This document shows, piece by piece, positions 36,338 to 43,802 of a stretch of DNA of 60,186 bases. The stretch comes from Shewanella sp. CG12_big_fil_rev_8_21_14_0_65_47_15 (GTDB lineage: Bacteria; Pseudomonadota; Gammaproteobacteria; Enterobacterales; Shewanellaceae). The notes below the pieces were generated by a model, which had not been told where the DNA came from, made no database searches, and saw nothing but the letters and a program-made list of their open reading frames with translations. Within the stretch, counting starts at the first letter, position 1. The number at the start of each line of letters is the position of its first letter. The DNA lies in NCBI RefSeq assembly GCF_002783505.1, contig NZ_PFGL01000065.1:1-60186 (forward strand), written 5' to 3'. A program made the position numbers and the translations under genes.

Positions 36338-37180
36338 ATGCAATATCAAGGATTAGTAGGGCTGGGTCTACGACGAGAAATGCTCGATGAGTTTTGCCAG
36401 CAGGTGCCCAGTGAGATCCAGTTTTTTGAGGTCGCCCCAGAAAACTGGATGACCCTCGGCGGCAAATACGGTCGGCAATTTCGCCAGTTAACGGAGCAGT
36501 ATGAGTTTTATTGCCATGGTCTGAGTTTATCCATAGGTAGCCCTGCGCCTTTAGATGTTGATTTTGTCCGCCGTATCAAAGCCTTTATGGACTTACATCA
36601 AATTCAACTCTATTCCGAACACTTAAGTTACTGCTCTGGCCAAGGGCATATGTACGATCTGATGCCGATCCCCTTTAGCGACGCGGCGGTCAAGCATGTG
36701 GCCTCGCGGGTTAAACAAGTGGAGGATATTTTAGAGCGGCCGCTTATCCTCGAAAATGTCTCCTTTTACGCGGCGCCGAGTGCACAGATGACAGAGCGGG
36801 AATTTGTCACGGCAGTGCTCGAAGAGGCTAACTGTAAGTTACTGTTAGATGTGAATAATATTTACGTGAATTCAATCAACCACAGCTACGATGCCAGTGC
36901 CTTTTTAAGCGCCATGCCAACCGAACGTATTGCTTATTTGCATATTGCAGGACATTACCAACAGGCCGAAGATCTGCTGATCGACACCCATGGTGCAGAC
37001 ATCAATGACCCTGTATGGGCGTTACTTAAAGCGTGTTACGCCCAGCATGGTGTATTACCCACCTTACTCGAGCGGGACTTTAATTTGCCAAGCACGGCAC
37101 AGTTGCTCGGGGAAATAACCCAAATCCATGATCATCAAACAGAAGCGCTTAAGCTGATGGCATCTCGGAGGATGGCCTAA
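36338..37180 (+). CDS. hvfB: HvfB-like MNIO maturase (DUF692)
   Basis: 280 residues with the TIM-barrel of DUF692, multinuclear non-heme iron oxidases related to MbnB of methanobactin. The metal-ligand motifs are visible: EHLSYC, LENVSFYA, LLDVNNIYVN with SINHSYD, YLHIAGHY, DTHGADINDPVW and LLERDFNLP. It should oxidise Cys residues of the HvfA precursor. The ATG at 36338 has AAAGGTGG upstream; a GTG at 36329 is unlikely. Its stop codon shares one base with the next start (TAATG), so it is translated together with hvfC. Confidence 0.92.
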   Translation: MQYQGLVGLGLRREMLDEFCQQVPSEIQFFEVAPENWMTLGGKYGRQFRQLTEQYEFYCHGLSLSIGSPAPLDVDFVRRIKAFMDLHQIQLYSEHLSYCSGQGHMYDLMPIPFSDAAVKHVASRVKQVEDILERPLILENVSFYAAPSAQMTEREFVTAVLEEANCKLLLDVNNIYVNSINHSYDASAFLSAMPTERIAYLHIAGHYQQAEDLLIDTHGADINDPVWALLKACYAQHGVLPTLLERDFNLPSTAQLLGEITQIHDHQTEALKLMASRRMA

Positions 37181-37923
37181 TGGATTTTAAACAAGTACAG
37201 CAATCCTTTATCGATTATATCCGTGATCCCGAAAAGCCATTGCCCGCAGGCGTCCCCCTTGAGCGGATGCAGGTTTACCGTGAACTGTTTTTCAATAATG
37301 TGATGGGTTTTGTCTCCAATGCATTCCCGGTGCTTAAGAGTTTGTACTCAGAGGCTGATTGGCAGGCATTAGTACAGGCCTTTTTTAGTCAGCATGACTG
37401 CCAATCGCCAATTTTTATTGATATTGCCGGGGAGTTTTTGCATTTCCTGCAACAGGAATACCAATCCAAGGATAACGATCCACCGTTTATGCTGGAACTG
37501 GCCCACTATGAATGGCTCGAACTGGTGGTGGCCGTTGCCCAGCAAAAGAGCGATGAACAGGCGATCCAAGCTGAGCAGCTCCCCCATATTTTTCTGTGCT
37601 TAGCGGCGACGGCGAGGGTGGCGCAGTATCATTTTCCCGTACAACATATACGCCAAGATTATCGCCCTGAGCAGGAGCTTGATACGCCGATATTTTTTTG
37701 CCTCTATCAGGACGATGATGGTGAAGTGTGTTTTCTGCAATTAACGCCCCTGAGTGCCCAGGTCTTGGCCTATGTGGTTGAGCGAGGGAAGGTGACATTT
37801 AGTGAAATACTCACATGGTTAACAACAACTTACCCGCAGATGGCGCAGGAGGTACTCGCGAAGGGATGTTTAGCACTACTCGAGCAATTGGCAGTGAAAG
37901 GAATAGTGCGTGGTCTGCACTAA
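37180..37923 (+). CDS. hvfC: HvfC-like RiPP maturation partner (DUF2063)
   Basis: 247 residues. The N-terminal half is the DUF2063 domain (QSFIDYIRDPEKPLPAGV, RMQVYRELFFNNVMGFVSNAFPVL), which in the family recruits the precursor and activates the MNIO enzyme. The C-terminal half is a winged-helix-like region (TFSEILTWLTTTYP). One-base overlap with hvfB. A weak inverted repeat (AAGGTTGCAT ... ATGCAATAACCTT) follows the stop. Confidence 0.9.
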   Translation: MDFKQVQQSFIDYIRDPEKPLPAGVPLERMQVYRELFFNNVMGFVSNAFPVLKSLYSEADWQALVQAFFSQHDCQSPIFIDIAGEFLHFLQQEYQSKDNDPPFMLELAHYEWLELVVAVAQQKSDEQAIQAEQLPHIFLCLAATARVAQYHFPVQHIRQDYRPEQELDTPIFFCLYQDDDGEVCFLQLTPLSAQVLAYVVERGKVTFSEILTWLTTTYPQMAQEVLAKGCLALLEQLAVKGIVRGLH

Positions 37924-38011
37924 TAAGGTTGCATAAATCATCAAAATAAATGCAATAACCTTACATAAAAAGGGTTTTTGTTGATTTGACAAACCGCTAC
38001 AATGTCGCCCG

Positions 38012-38033
38012 TTTTGTGATCTTCATCACCATT
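38012..38033 (+). promoter_or_regulatory. CRP-like site before the 40-aa peptide gene
   Basis: TTTTGTGATCTTCATCACCATT is close to the CRP consensus: TGTGA is exact on the left, TCACC stands for TCACA on the right, with the proper six-base spacing. It lies 41 bases before the small gene. The promoter that it serves is not clear. A TACAAT is upstream of it (37998-38003) and a TATACT downstream. Confidence 0.5.
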
Positions 38034-38073
38034 AGATCCCGCGCACTTACTTGCATATACTTGAGGAGCTGTA

Positions 38074-38196
38074 ATGAGTAGTCAGCCATTTAAAGACCCA
38101 TTTAACTTTATGTATTTTATTGGTTTTATTTTAGTCTTATTGTTGCCGACACTGCCAGCAAGCCTGACTTGGTTAAAACATCTAGGTTTAATTTAA
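38074..38196 (+). CDS. 40-residue single-helix membrane peptide
   Basis: Begins MSSQPFKDPFNFMYFIGF and continues with about 20 hydrophobic residues (one membrane span, with LLLPTLP in it) to a short tail ending KHLGLI. GAGGAGC lies five bases before the ATG, a strong ribosome binding site, and a terminator follows at 38228-38254, so it looks like a true transcription unit. Function unknown. It lies 150 bases after hvfC and might either belong to that system or be independent. Confidence 0.7.
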   Translation: MSSQPFKDPFNFMYFIGFILVLLLPTLPASLTWLKHLGLI

Positions 38197-38227
38197 GCAG
38201 GTTTTAAGCTCGAGTTGATATACAATT

Positions 38228-38254
38228 GCCACTCTTTGAGTGGCTTTTGTTTTT
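38228..38254 (+). terminator. Terminator after the 40-aa gene
   Basis: GCCACTC-TTT-GAGTGGC followed by TTTTGTTTTTT. Confidence 0.9.
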
Positions 38255-38276
38255 TAGAGAAGGGCATTATCAGCTT

Positions 38277-38642
38277 ATGGTATTGAAGCGCGGATTCTTT
38301 TTAGTCGTGGGATTAACGGCGTTAGTCCTAGGGCTACTCGGTATTGTGTTGCCCCTATTACCGACTGTGCCCTTTATTTTGCTGGCCGCTTTTTGTTTTG
38401 CTCGCTCGAGTGAACGTCTACACAACTGGCTGATGGCGCATCCATGGTTTGCCGATGCATTAACCCAATGGCAGCAGCAAGGAGCAATACGTAAAGGATT
38501 GAAGCGAAAAGCAATGATGCTAAGCGCCCTTAGCTTTAGTCTCAGTATTGTGCTGGTGCCACTCCTGTGGGTGAAAGGGCTATTATTCACTATGGCCCTG
38601 TGTTTGCTCTGGTATCTTAGCCGTATTCCCGAAATTGAATAA
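38277..38642 (+). CDS. ybaN: YbaN family inner-membrane protein (DUF454)
   Basis: 121 residues from MVLKRGFFLVVGLTAL, with the family hallmarks LGIVLPLLPTVPFILLAAFCFARSSERL and LMAHPWF and four hydrophobic segments. Function unknown. It sits directly before apt, as in E. coli. A longer frame from 38226 would be encoded across the terminator of the previous gene, so I chose the ATG at 38277. Confidence 0.88.
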   Translation: MVLKRGFFLVVGLTALVLGLLGIVLPLLPTVPFILLAAFCFARSSERLHNWLMAHPWFADALTQWQQQGAIRKGLKRKAMMLSALSFSLSIVLVPLLWVKGLLFTMALCLLWYLSRIPEIE

Positions 38643-38794
38643 TGGTCCTTGTATGGTCCTTTTGTGATGGGTTTGACCTTGTGTGAATAGGGTTTGATCT
38701 AAGGCACAAATTGATAACCAATTCATCACTTGAGCGCAGTGCCTGTTGCAACTCAAACCAAAGCGGCATAAGCTTTGTGCGACTTTTCTACGCT

Positions 38795-38825
38795 CGTCCA
38801 CACTCGATGTGGACGTTTTGTTTTT
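38795..38825 (+). terminator. Terminator between ybaN and apt
   Basis: CGTCCACA-CTCGA-TGTGGACG followed by TTTTGTTTTT, about 150 bases after ybaN and 45 before apt. It could also act as an attenuator for apt if transcription starts upstream of it. Confidence 0.88.
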
Positions 38826-38869
38826 ACCGTCAGTATTGGCGAACAGATTAAGTAACTTATTAAGTAAAT

Positions 38870-39424
38870 ATGATGGCTATGAATACAGAAACCTTATCCT
38901 TGATAAAGCAAAGCATTAAAACGATTCCGAATTACCCTAAGGAAGGGATCCTATTTCGCGATGTCACCAGTTTGCTTGAGAATGCCACGGCCTATAAGGC
39001 GACTATCGATCTGTTGGTTGAACATTACCGTGGTAAAGGCTTTACCAAGATTGTCGGTACCGAAGCCCGCGGTTTCTTATTTGGCGCGCCCTTAGCCCTA
39101 GAGTTAGGGGTGGGTTTTGTGCCAGTTCGTAAACCGGGTAAATTACCCCGTGAAACCATTAGCCAAAGCTATGAGCTTGAATATGGCCACGATAGCCTCG
39201 AAATCCACATTGATGCCATTGTTGCCAATGATAAAGTCTTGGTCGTTGACGATTTACTGGCGACGGGCGGCACAATCGAAGCGACGGTTAAACTTATCCG
39301 TCAACTGGGGGGCGAAGTGAAGGATGCGGCCTTTGTGATCTCTCTGCCCGATTTAGGTGGTGAGCAGCGTTTAACGGCATTAGGGCTTGAACTCGTTAAA
39401 CTTTGTGAGTTTGAAGGCGAATAA
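38870..39424 (+). CDS. apt: Adenine phosphoribosyltransferase
   Basis: 184 residues. Salvages adenine by joining it to PRPP to give AMP. The PRPP-binding loop is VLVVDDLLATGGT; GTEARGFLFGAPLAL and VRKPGKLPRETIS are the other family blocks. The start may be the ATG at 38870, 38873+3 or 38879, and no clear ribosome binding site decides. It heads the conserved block apt-dnaX-ybaB-recR. Confidence 0.95.
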   Translation: MMAMNTETLSLIKQSIKTIPNYPKEGILFRDVTSLLENATAYKATIDLLVEHYRGKGFTKIVGTEARGFLFGAPLALELGVGFVPVRKPGKLPRETISQSYELEYGHDSLEIHIDAIVANDKVLVVDDLLATGGTIEATVKLIRQLGGEVKDAAFVISLPDLGGEQRLTALGLELVKLCEFEGE

Positions 39425-39542
39425 TTCTTCAGCCAAAGGCGCCTTGGGATAGTTTAATGGCATGTCACACCCTGACATGTTATCTTTCAACGTTCCCGGG
39501 GCGCATGCTCCCATTTTTGTATCACACACTCTGGGGAGTTCC

Positions 39543-42458
39543 ATGTCATATCAGGTGTTAGCCAGAAAATGGCGCCCTGCCACATTTGAACAAATGGTTG
39601 GTCAAAGCCATGTTTTGCATGCTTTAACCAATGCGTTAAGTCAGCAGCGTTTACACCATGCCTACCTGTTCACGGGGACGCGAGGCGTGGGCAAAACCAG
39701 CTTAGCGCGACTCTTTGCCAAAGGCTTAAATTGCGAACAAGGTGTCACTGCATCGCCCTGCGGCGTCTGTGGTAGTTGTGTTGAAATTGCCCAGGGGCGA
39801 TTTGTCGATCTAATTGAAGTCGATGCCGCCTCCCGCACTAAGGTCGATGATACCCGCGAGTTGTTGGACAATGTGCAATATCGCCCGACCCGTGGCCGTT
39901 TTAAGGTTTATCTTATCGACGAAGTGCATATGCTGTCGCGCAGCAGTTTTAACGCACTGCTAAAAACCTTAGAAGAACCCCCCGAGCACGTTAAATTTCT
40001 GCTAGCAACCACCGATCCACAGAAACTGCCCGTGACTGTGCTATCCCGTTGTTTGCAGTTCAATTTAAAAAGTTTGACTCAGCAGGAAATTGGCACTCAG
40101 CTCAATCATATCTTGACCCAAGAGCAGCTTCCCTTCGAGTCTGAAGCGTTAACACTCCTTGCCAAAGCCGCCAATGGCAGTATGAGGGATGCCTTGAGTC
40201 TAACGGATCAGGCCATTGCCTTTGGCGGTGGCACTGTGATGCTCACCCAAGTGCAGACCATGCTCGGCAGTATCGATGAACAGCATGTGGTGGCCTTACT
40301 GAAAGCCTTAACCGATGCCGACATTGGCGTGTTAATGCAAACCTGTAATCAAGTGCTGGCCTATGGCGCCGATGCCCAAGAAGTGCTGCGCAGTTTGCTG
40401 GAGTTATTACACCAGATCACCCTAACGCAATTTGCCCCGGCTGCGGCTCAGCAATCCTTATACTGTGCGCAAATTCGCGCCTTTGCCGAGCAGCTCGCCC
40501 CAGAGCAAGTGCAGTTGTATTACCAAATTCTATTAACTGGACGTAAGGACTTGCCCTACGCCGCGGATCCTAAATCGGGTCTGGAAATGGCATTACTGCG
40601 CGCCGTTGCCTTTGTGCCAGAAAAAACGGTTAAACGCTGGCAAGTCGATGCACCGGCCGAGGTGAGTCTGCCTTCGGGGCAAACTCCGCTATCGACTGTG
40701 GCTGTCGCCCCAATGGCAGAAAGAGTGGTTGAAAAAGAGGCTGAAAAAAAAACAGTATTAATTGAGCCTGCTGTTTCTGAACCCGCAGTAGCCGAGCCTA
40801 TGGTCTCTCAAGCTGAAGTAGCCCTAAAAACTGACCTTGCCACCGATGAAACGCTGTCCGATGCCGCCCTCAATGCGGCATTAGTGGCGGAGCAAAAGCT
40901 GATCATCAGCCAAGCGCAGAGTCAGGGATTTAGCCCACAAACCGAACGGTCTGATGTGGCTACTACGCTGACATTTGACACCCAACATTTATCTATCAAT
41001 GCCTTAGCTACGCCTCGCGTCGATACCGATAGTGCGAATGCCGATAGCGTTGATATTGCCGATGCAGATAGCGCTGGTAGTGATAATGCGGCAAGCCATG
41101 GTGCTGGCCGTGATGCTAGTGATGATACTGGTAGCATTCGCACCGTGAGCTCTCAGACGCCTATTTCTGCTGAGCAAGGCGTTCAAGGGCCTGATATTGC
41201 AGACCACGGCCCGCTCGATTATGCCTACGGTGAATATGCTCATTATGCGGAAGATCCCGTATCACTCGATGCCTACCAAGATGCCTATCAAATTGATAAC
41301 GCTTACTTTTTTAATGACGATGGCGCAGCGTTAGGGCAGGAAAGCACGCCAGTACAAGGGGCGAGTTCAATCTCTGAAACGCCGCTATCCGCTGCATCTA
41401 ACTCGGCAAGTCAGCCATTAAGGGCGCAAAATCCCACCAATCCAGTCGTGACAACGCCCCTAGAGGATGACGATATTTTATCGGCGGTGCTGGCTGCACG
41501 GGAATCGCTGCTGTCAGATCTCGAGGCCTTGAGTGCTAAGGACGGTGATGAAAAAAAGCCATCACTGGATCCAAAGCTGAAAGTACCCGCCCTCGGTAAG
41601 AGTGCTGCTGAGCCCAGTGTCAGTTCTCGGCCCGTATTGAACACCCTGCCAACACCATCGGTAATGCCAGCGGCTAAAGTGACTGCGGGCTTTGATAAGG
41701 CTGATTTGGATGAAGCTGATTTTGATAAGCTTAGTATCGATAAGCGTGGGTTTGATGGGGCAGGTTATGATGATAGGCCGAGTGCGCCAGTTAAAGCCCA
41801 GTTAGAGAGTAACGATCGTCCGCCCTGGGAAGAGGCGCCTACAGCGGCGGCCAGTACTGAGTTTGTGGCGGTCAGCGAGCTGAGTGTTGAAGTGAGTGTT
41901 TCGCAGCCATTACCAAGGGCGAGTGAAGTCAAAACCACGCCAGTTCAAGCCCTTGTTGTAGAAACTAGCGCCGCTGGCCACCGTGAAACAGGGCTTTGTG
42001 TGGCTGAGCCTATTAGCGGCGATCCGCTGGATTTGCACTGGTATAAATTAATGGCGAGTTTAGAGGTTGGCGGCCGCGTACGCCAACTGGCCGTGAATTC
42101 TGTGTGTCAGGCACTCGAAGATCCCTTGCCATTATTATTAAAACCCGATCAGAAGCACTTAGCGGCCGATATCGCCATTGAACAACTTGAACAGGCTCTG
42201 ACCACGACGCTTGGGAACCCCAGGCGGGTAAAAGTGGTCATAGGAAGCGATCCAAAGCGGGAAACGCCACTCGAACTGCGTAAGCGTTTCCACCAAGAAT
42301 TATTGCAGCAGGCGCAGCAATCCTTAATTAAAGACGATAATGTTCAATGGCTTATTCAGCGTCTTGGGGCAGAGCTTGACACCGATACCTTAGTGTATCC
42401 ACCAGAACTGTTAAACCAACGCAGCCAGCAAATTCAAGCGTTGCCTGAGCCTAAGTGA
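39543..42458 (+). CDS. dnaX: DNA polymerase III subunit tau (and gamma by frameshift)
   Basis: Clamp-loader ATPase of the replicase. The first 380 residues carry the AAA+ core: Walker A GTRGVGKTS, a zinc module (CEQGV..PCGVCGSC), DEVHML and the arginine finger region SRC. The C-terminal domain (about the last 130 residues) should bind the polymerase. Between them is a linker of about 400 residues, rich in Ala, Asp, Ser and Glu, making the protein 971 residues against about 640 in E. coli. At residues 401-403 a run of nine A offers a slippery site. The ATG at 39543, with GGGGAG upstream, starts the usual MSYQVLARKWRP; the longer frame from 39462 is not supported. Confidence 0.94.
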   Translation: MSYQVLARKWRPATFEQMVGQSHVLHALTNALSQQRLHHAYLFTGTRGVGKTSLARLFAKGLNCEQGVTASPCGVCGSCVEIAQGRFVDLIEVDAASRTKVDDTRELLDNVQYRPTRGRFKVYLIDEVHMLSRSSFNALLKTLEEPPEHVKFLLATTDPQKLPVTVLSRCLQFNLKSLTQQEIGTQLNHILTQEQLPFESEALTLLAKAANGSMRDALSLTDQAIAFGGGTVMLTQVQTMLGSIDEQHVVALLKALTDADIGVLMQTCNQVLAYGADAQEVLRSLLELLHQITLTQFAPAAAQQSLYCAQIRAFAEQLAPEQVQLYYQILLTGRKDLPYAADPKSGLEMALLRAVAFVPEKTVKRWQVDAPAEVSLPSGQTPLSTVAVAPMAERVVEKEAEKKTVLIEPAVSEPAVAEPMVSQAEVALKTDLATDETLSDAALNAALVAEQKLIISQAQSQGFSPQTERSDVATTLTFDTQHLSINALATPRVDTDSANADSVDIADADSAGSDNAASHGAGRDASDDTGSIRTVSSQTPISAEQGVQGPDIADHGPLDYAYGEYAHYAEDPVSLDAYQDAYQIDNAYFFNDDGAALGQESTPVQGASSISETPLSAASNSASQPLRAQNPTNPVVTTPLEDDDILSAVLAARESLLSDLEALSAKDGDEKKPSLDPKLKVPALGKSAAEPSVSSRPVLNTLPTPSVMPAAKVTAGFDKADLDEADFDKLSIDKRGFDGAGYDDRPSAPVKAQLESNDRPPWEEAPTAAASTEFVAVSELSVEVSVSQPLPRASEVKTTPVQALVVETSAAGHRETGLCVAEPISGDPLDLHWYKLMASLEVGGRVRQLAVNSVCQALEDPLPLLLKPDQKHLAADIAIEQLEQALTTTLGNPRRVKVVIGSDPKRETPLELRKRFHQELLQQAQQSLIKDDNVQWLIQRLGAELDTDTLVYPPELLNQRSQQIQALPEPK
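40736..40765 (+). promoter_or_regulatory. Probable frameshift site in dnaX
   Basis: AGAGG (40736-40740), then GAA followed by a run of nine A (40744-40752). The zero frame reads GAA AAA AAA ACA, giving a slippery heptamer A-AAA-AAA. After a -1 shift the ribosome reads AAC AGT ATT AAT TGA and stops at 40763-40765, yielding about 407 residues, the size of the gamma subunit. In the other shifted frame a TAA appears just as fast. The AGAGG could be a stimulatory Shine-Dalgarno-like element as in E. coli. Confidence 0.7.
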
Positions 42459-42648
42459 TCCAGGTTATATGGCTTCATCCGTCAAGCGAATGCTATCGCG
42501 TGTGACTGGCTTGGATAATGCCTAAAACTGCGTATCGAGATCATAAGTTTATTAACGGGATAACGGCATAGATTGCCAATCCGATTTATTTCAGTAAGAT
42601 TAGCCAGCTTAAAAGCTTGCGACTCACCCTAATAGAAGAGAAATGACT

Positions 42649-42978
42649 ATGTTTGGAAAAGGCGGTATGGGCAATTTGATGAAACAAGCCCAGATGATGC
42701 AAGAAAAAATGGCAAAAATGCAGGAAGAAATTGCTCGCATGGAAATGGTGGGCGAATCGGGTGCCGGTCTGGTCAAGGTCACTATGACGGGCGCGCACAC
42801 AGTGCGTAAAGTCGAAATTGACCCAAGTCTGATGGAAGATGATAAAGAAATGCTAGAAGATTTGATTGCTGCGGCCTGTAACGATGCCGCCCGTCGCATC
42901 GAAGAGAATCAAAAAACGAAAATGGCTGAAGTCACTGGCGGTATGCAATTACCTCCAGGCATGAAAATGCCGTTTTAA
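42649..42978 (+). CDS. ybaB: Nucleoid-associated protein YbaB/EbfC
   Basis: 109 residues: a Met/Gly/Lys start (MFGKGGMGNLMKQAQMMQ), a long helix and the beta sheet VKVTMTGAHTVRKVEIDPSLM, then a Pro-rich tail LPPGMKMPF. Dimers bind DNA with little sequence preference. The ATG at 42649 is the usual start; an ATG six bases earlier is in frame. It sits between dnaX and recR as in most gammaproteobacteria. Confidence 0.93.
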   Translation: MFGKGGMGNLMKQAQMMQEKMAKMQEEIARMEMVGESGAGLVKVTMTGAHTVRKVEIDPSLMEDDKEMLEDLIAAACNDAARRIEENQKTKMAEVTGGMQLPPGMKMPF

Positions 42979-42990
42979 TTGAGATAAACA

Positions 42991-43590
42991 ATGAAATTTA
43001 GTCCACTGCTTGATGAGCTAATTCAGTCCCTGCGTTGTTTACCTGGGGTTGGGCCTAAGTCGGCACAACGTATGGCGTTTCAGTTGCTTGAACGGGACAG
43101 AAAGGCGGGGCTTAAATTAGCCAGTGCCCTGTCCAGTGCCATGAGCGATATCGGCCATTGTCAGTCCTGCCGAACCTATACTGAAGAGACTCTGTGCCCC
43201 ATTTGTGCTAGCCATAAGCGCGGTTCATCCACCACTATCTGTGTGGTTGAAACCCCGGCGGATGTGTTAGCCATTGAGGCGGGTGGACATTTCAGTGGTC
43301 GCTATTTTGTACTGCTAGGCCATTTGTCTCCCCTCGATGGGGTTGGGCCAGATGAGTTAGGGCTTGCCTTACTCGAACGTCACTTAGCCTCGGGGGATGT
43401 TTCTGAGCTGATCCTCGCCACCAACCCCACGGTTGAAGGGGAGGCAACGGCGCATTTTATCGCCGATATGGCCAGGCGCCATAGGGTGATGATCAGCCGT
43501 ATCGCCCATGGCGTTCCCGTGGGTGGTGAGCTTGAATATGTCGATAGCACCACTTTGGCATTGTCCTTTAATGGCCGTTTACCTTTATAG
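42991..43590 (+). CDS. recR: Recombination protein RecR
   Basis: 199 residues with the helix-hairpin-helix LPGVGPKSAQRMAF, the four-cysteine zinc finger (CQSCRTYTEETLCPIC) and the Toprim domain (CVVETPADVLAIE). RecR works with RecF and RecO to load RecA at gaps in single-stranded DNA. Twelve bases separate it from ybaB. Confidence 0.95.
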   Translation: MKFSPLLDELIQSLRCLPGVGPKSAQRMAFQLLERDRKAGLKLASALSSAMSDIGHCQSCRTYTEETLCPICASHKRGSSTTICVVETPADVLAIEAGGHFSGRYFVLLGHLSPLDGVGPDELGLALLERHLASGDVSELILATNPTVEGEATAHFIADMARRHRVMISRIAHGVPVGGELEYVDSTTLALSFNGRLPL

Positions 43591-43623
43591 CGGACGGCTT
43601 CTCAAAAGATCATTGTCTATGAA

Positions 43624-43660
43624 ACCCGCCCAGTGACTGCTTGTGCGGGTTTTTTATTGG
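43624..43660 (+). terminator. Terminator after recR
   Basis: AACCCGC pairs with GCGGGTT across a loop of about 16 bases and TTTTTATT follows. Confidence 0.8.
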
Positions 43661-43719
43661 CCTTTATCCCCTCAAAATGCCTTATTTTTCACCATTCACG
43701 ACTCGTTTTATTCCTTGCC

Positions 43720-43747
43720 CTTGAAAAGCCAATTTGCAGCCCCATTT
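43720..43747 (+). promoter_or_regulatory. Sigma-32 heat-shock promoter of htpG
   Basis: CTTGAAA at 43720-43726 and CCCCATTT at 43740-43747, which matches the heat-shock consensus CTTGAA-N14-CCCCATNT almost perfectly. It lies 56 bases before the htpG start. Confidence 0.88.
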
Positions 43748-43802
43748 AAGTAAACACTGAGCGTTATTTTTAGTAAATTGCGTAACAAATAAGGAAAATT
43801 TC

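Noticed and set aside
37986..38003. TTGACA and TACAAT as a promoter for the 40-aa gene
   Set aside because: Only six bases separate the two elements, so they cannot form one sigma-70 promoter.
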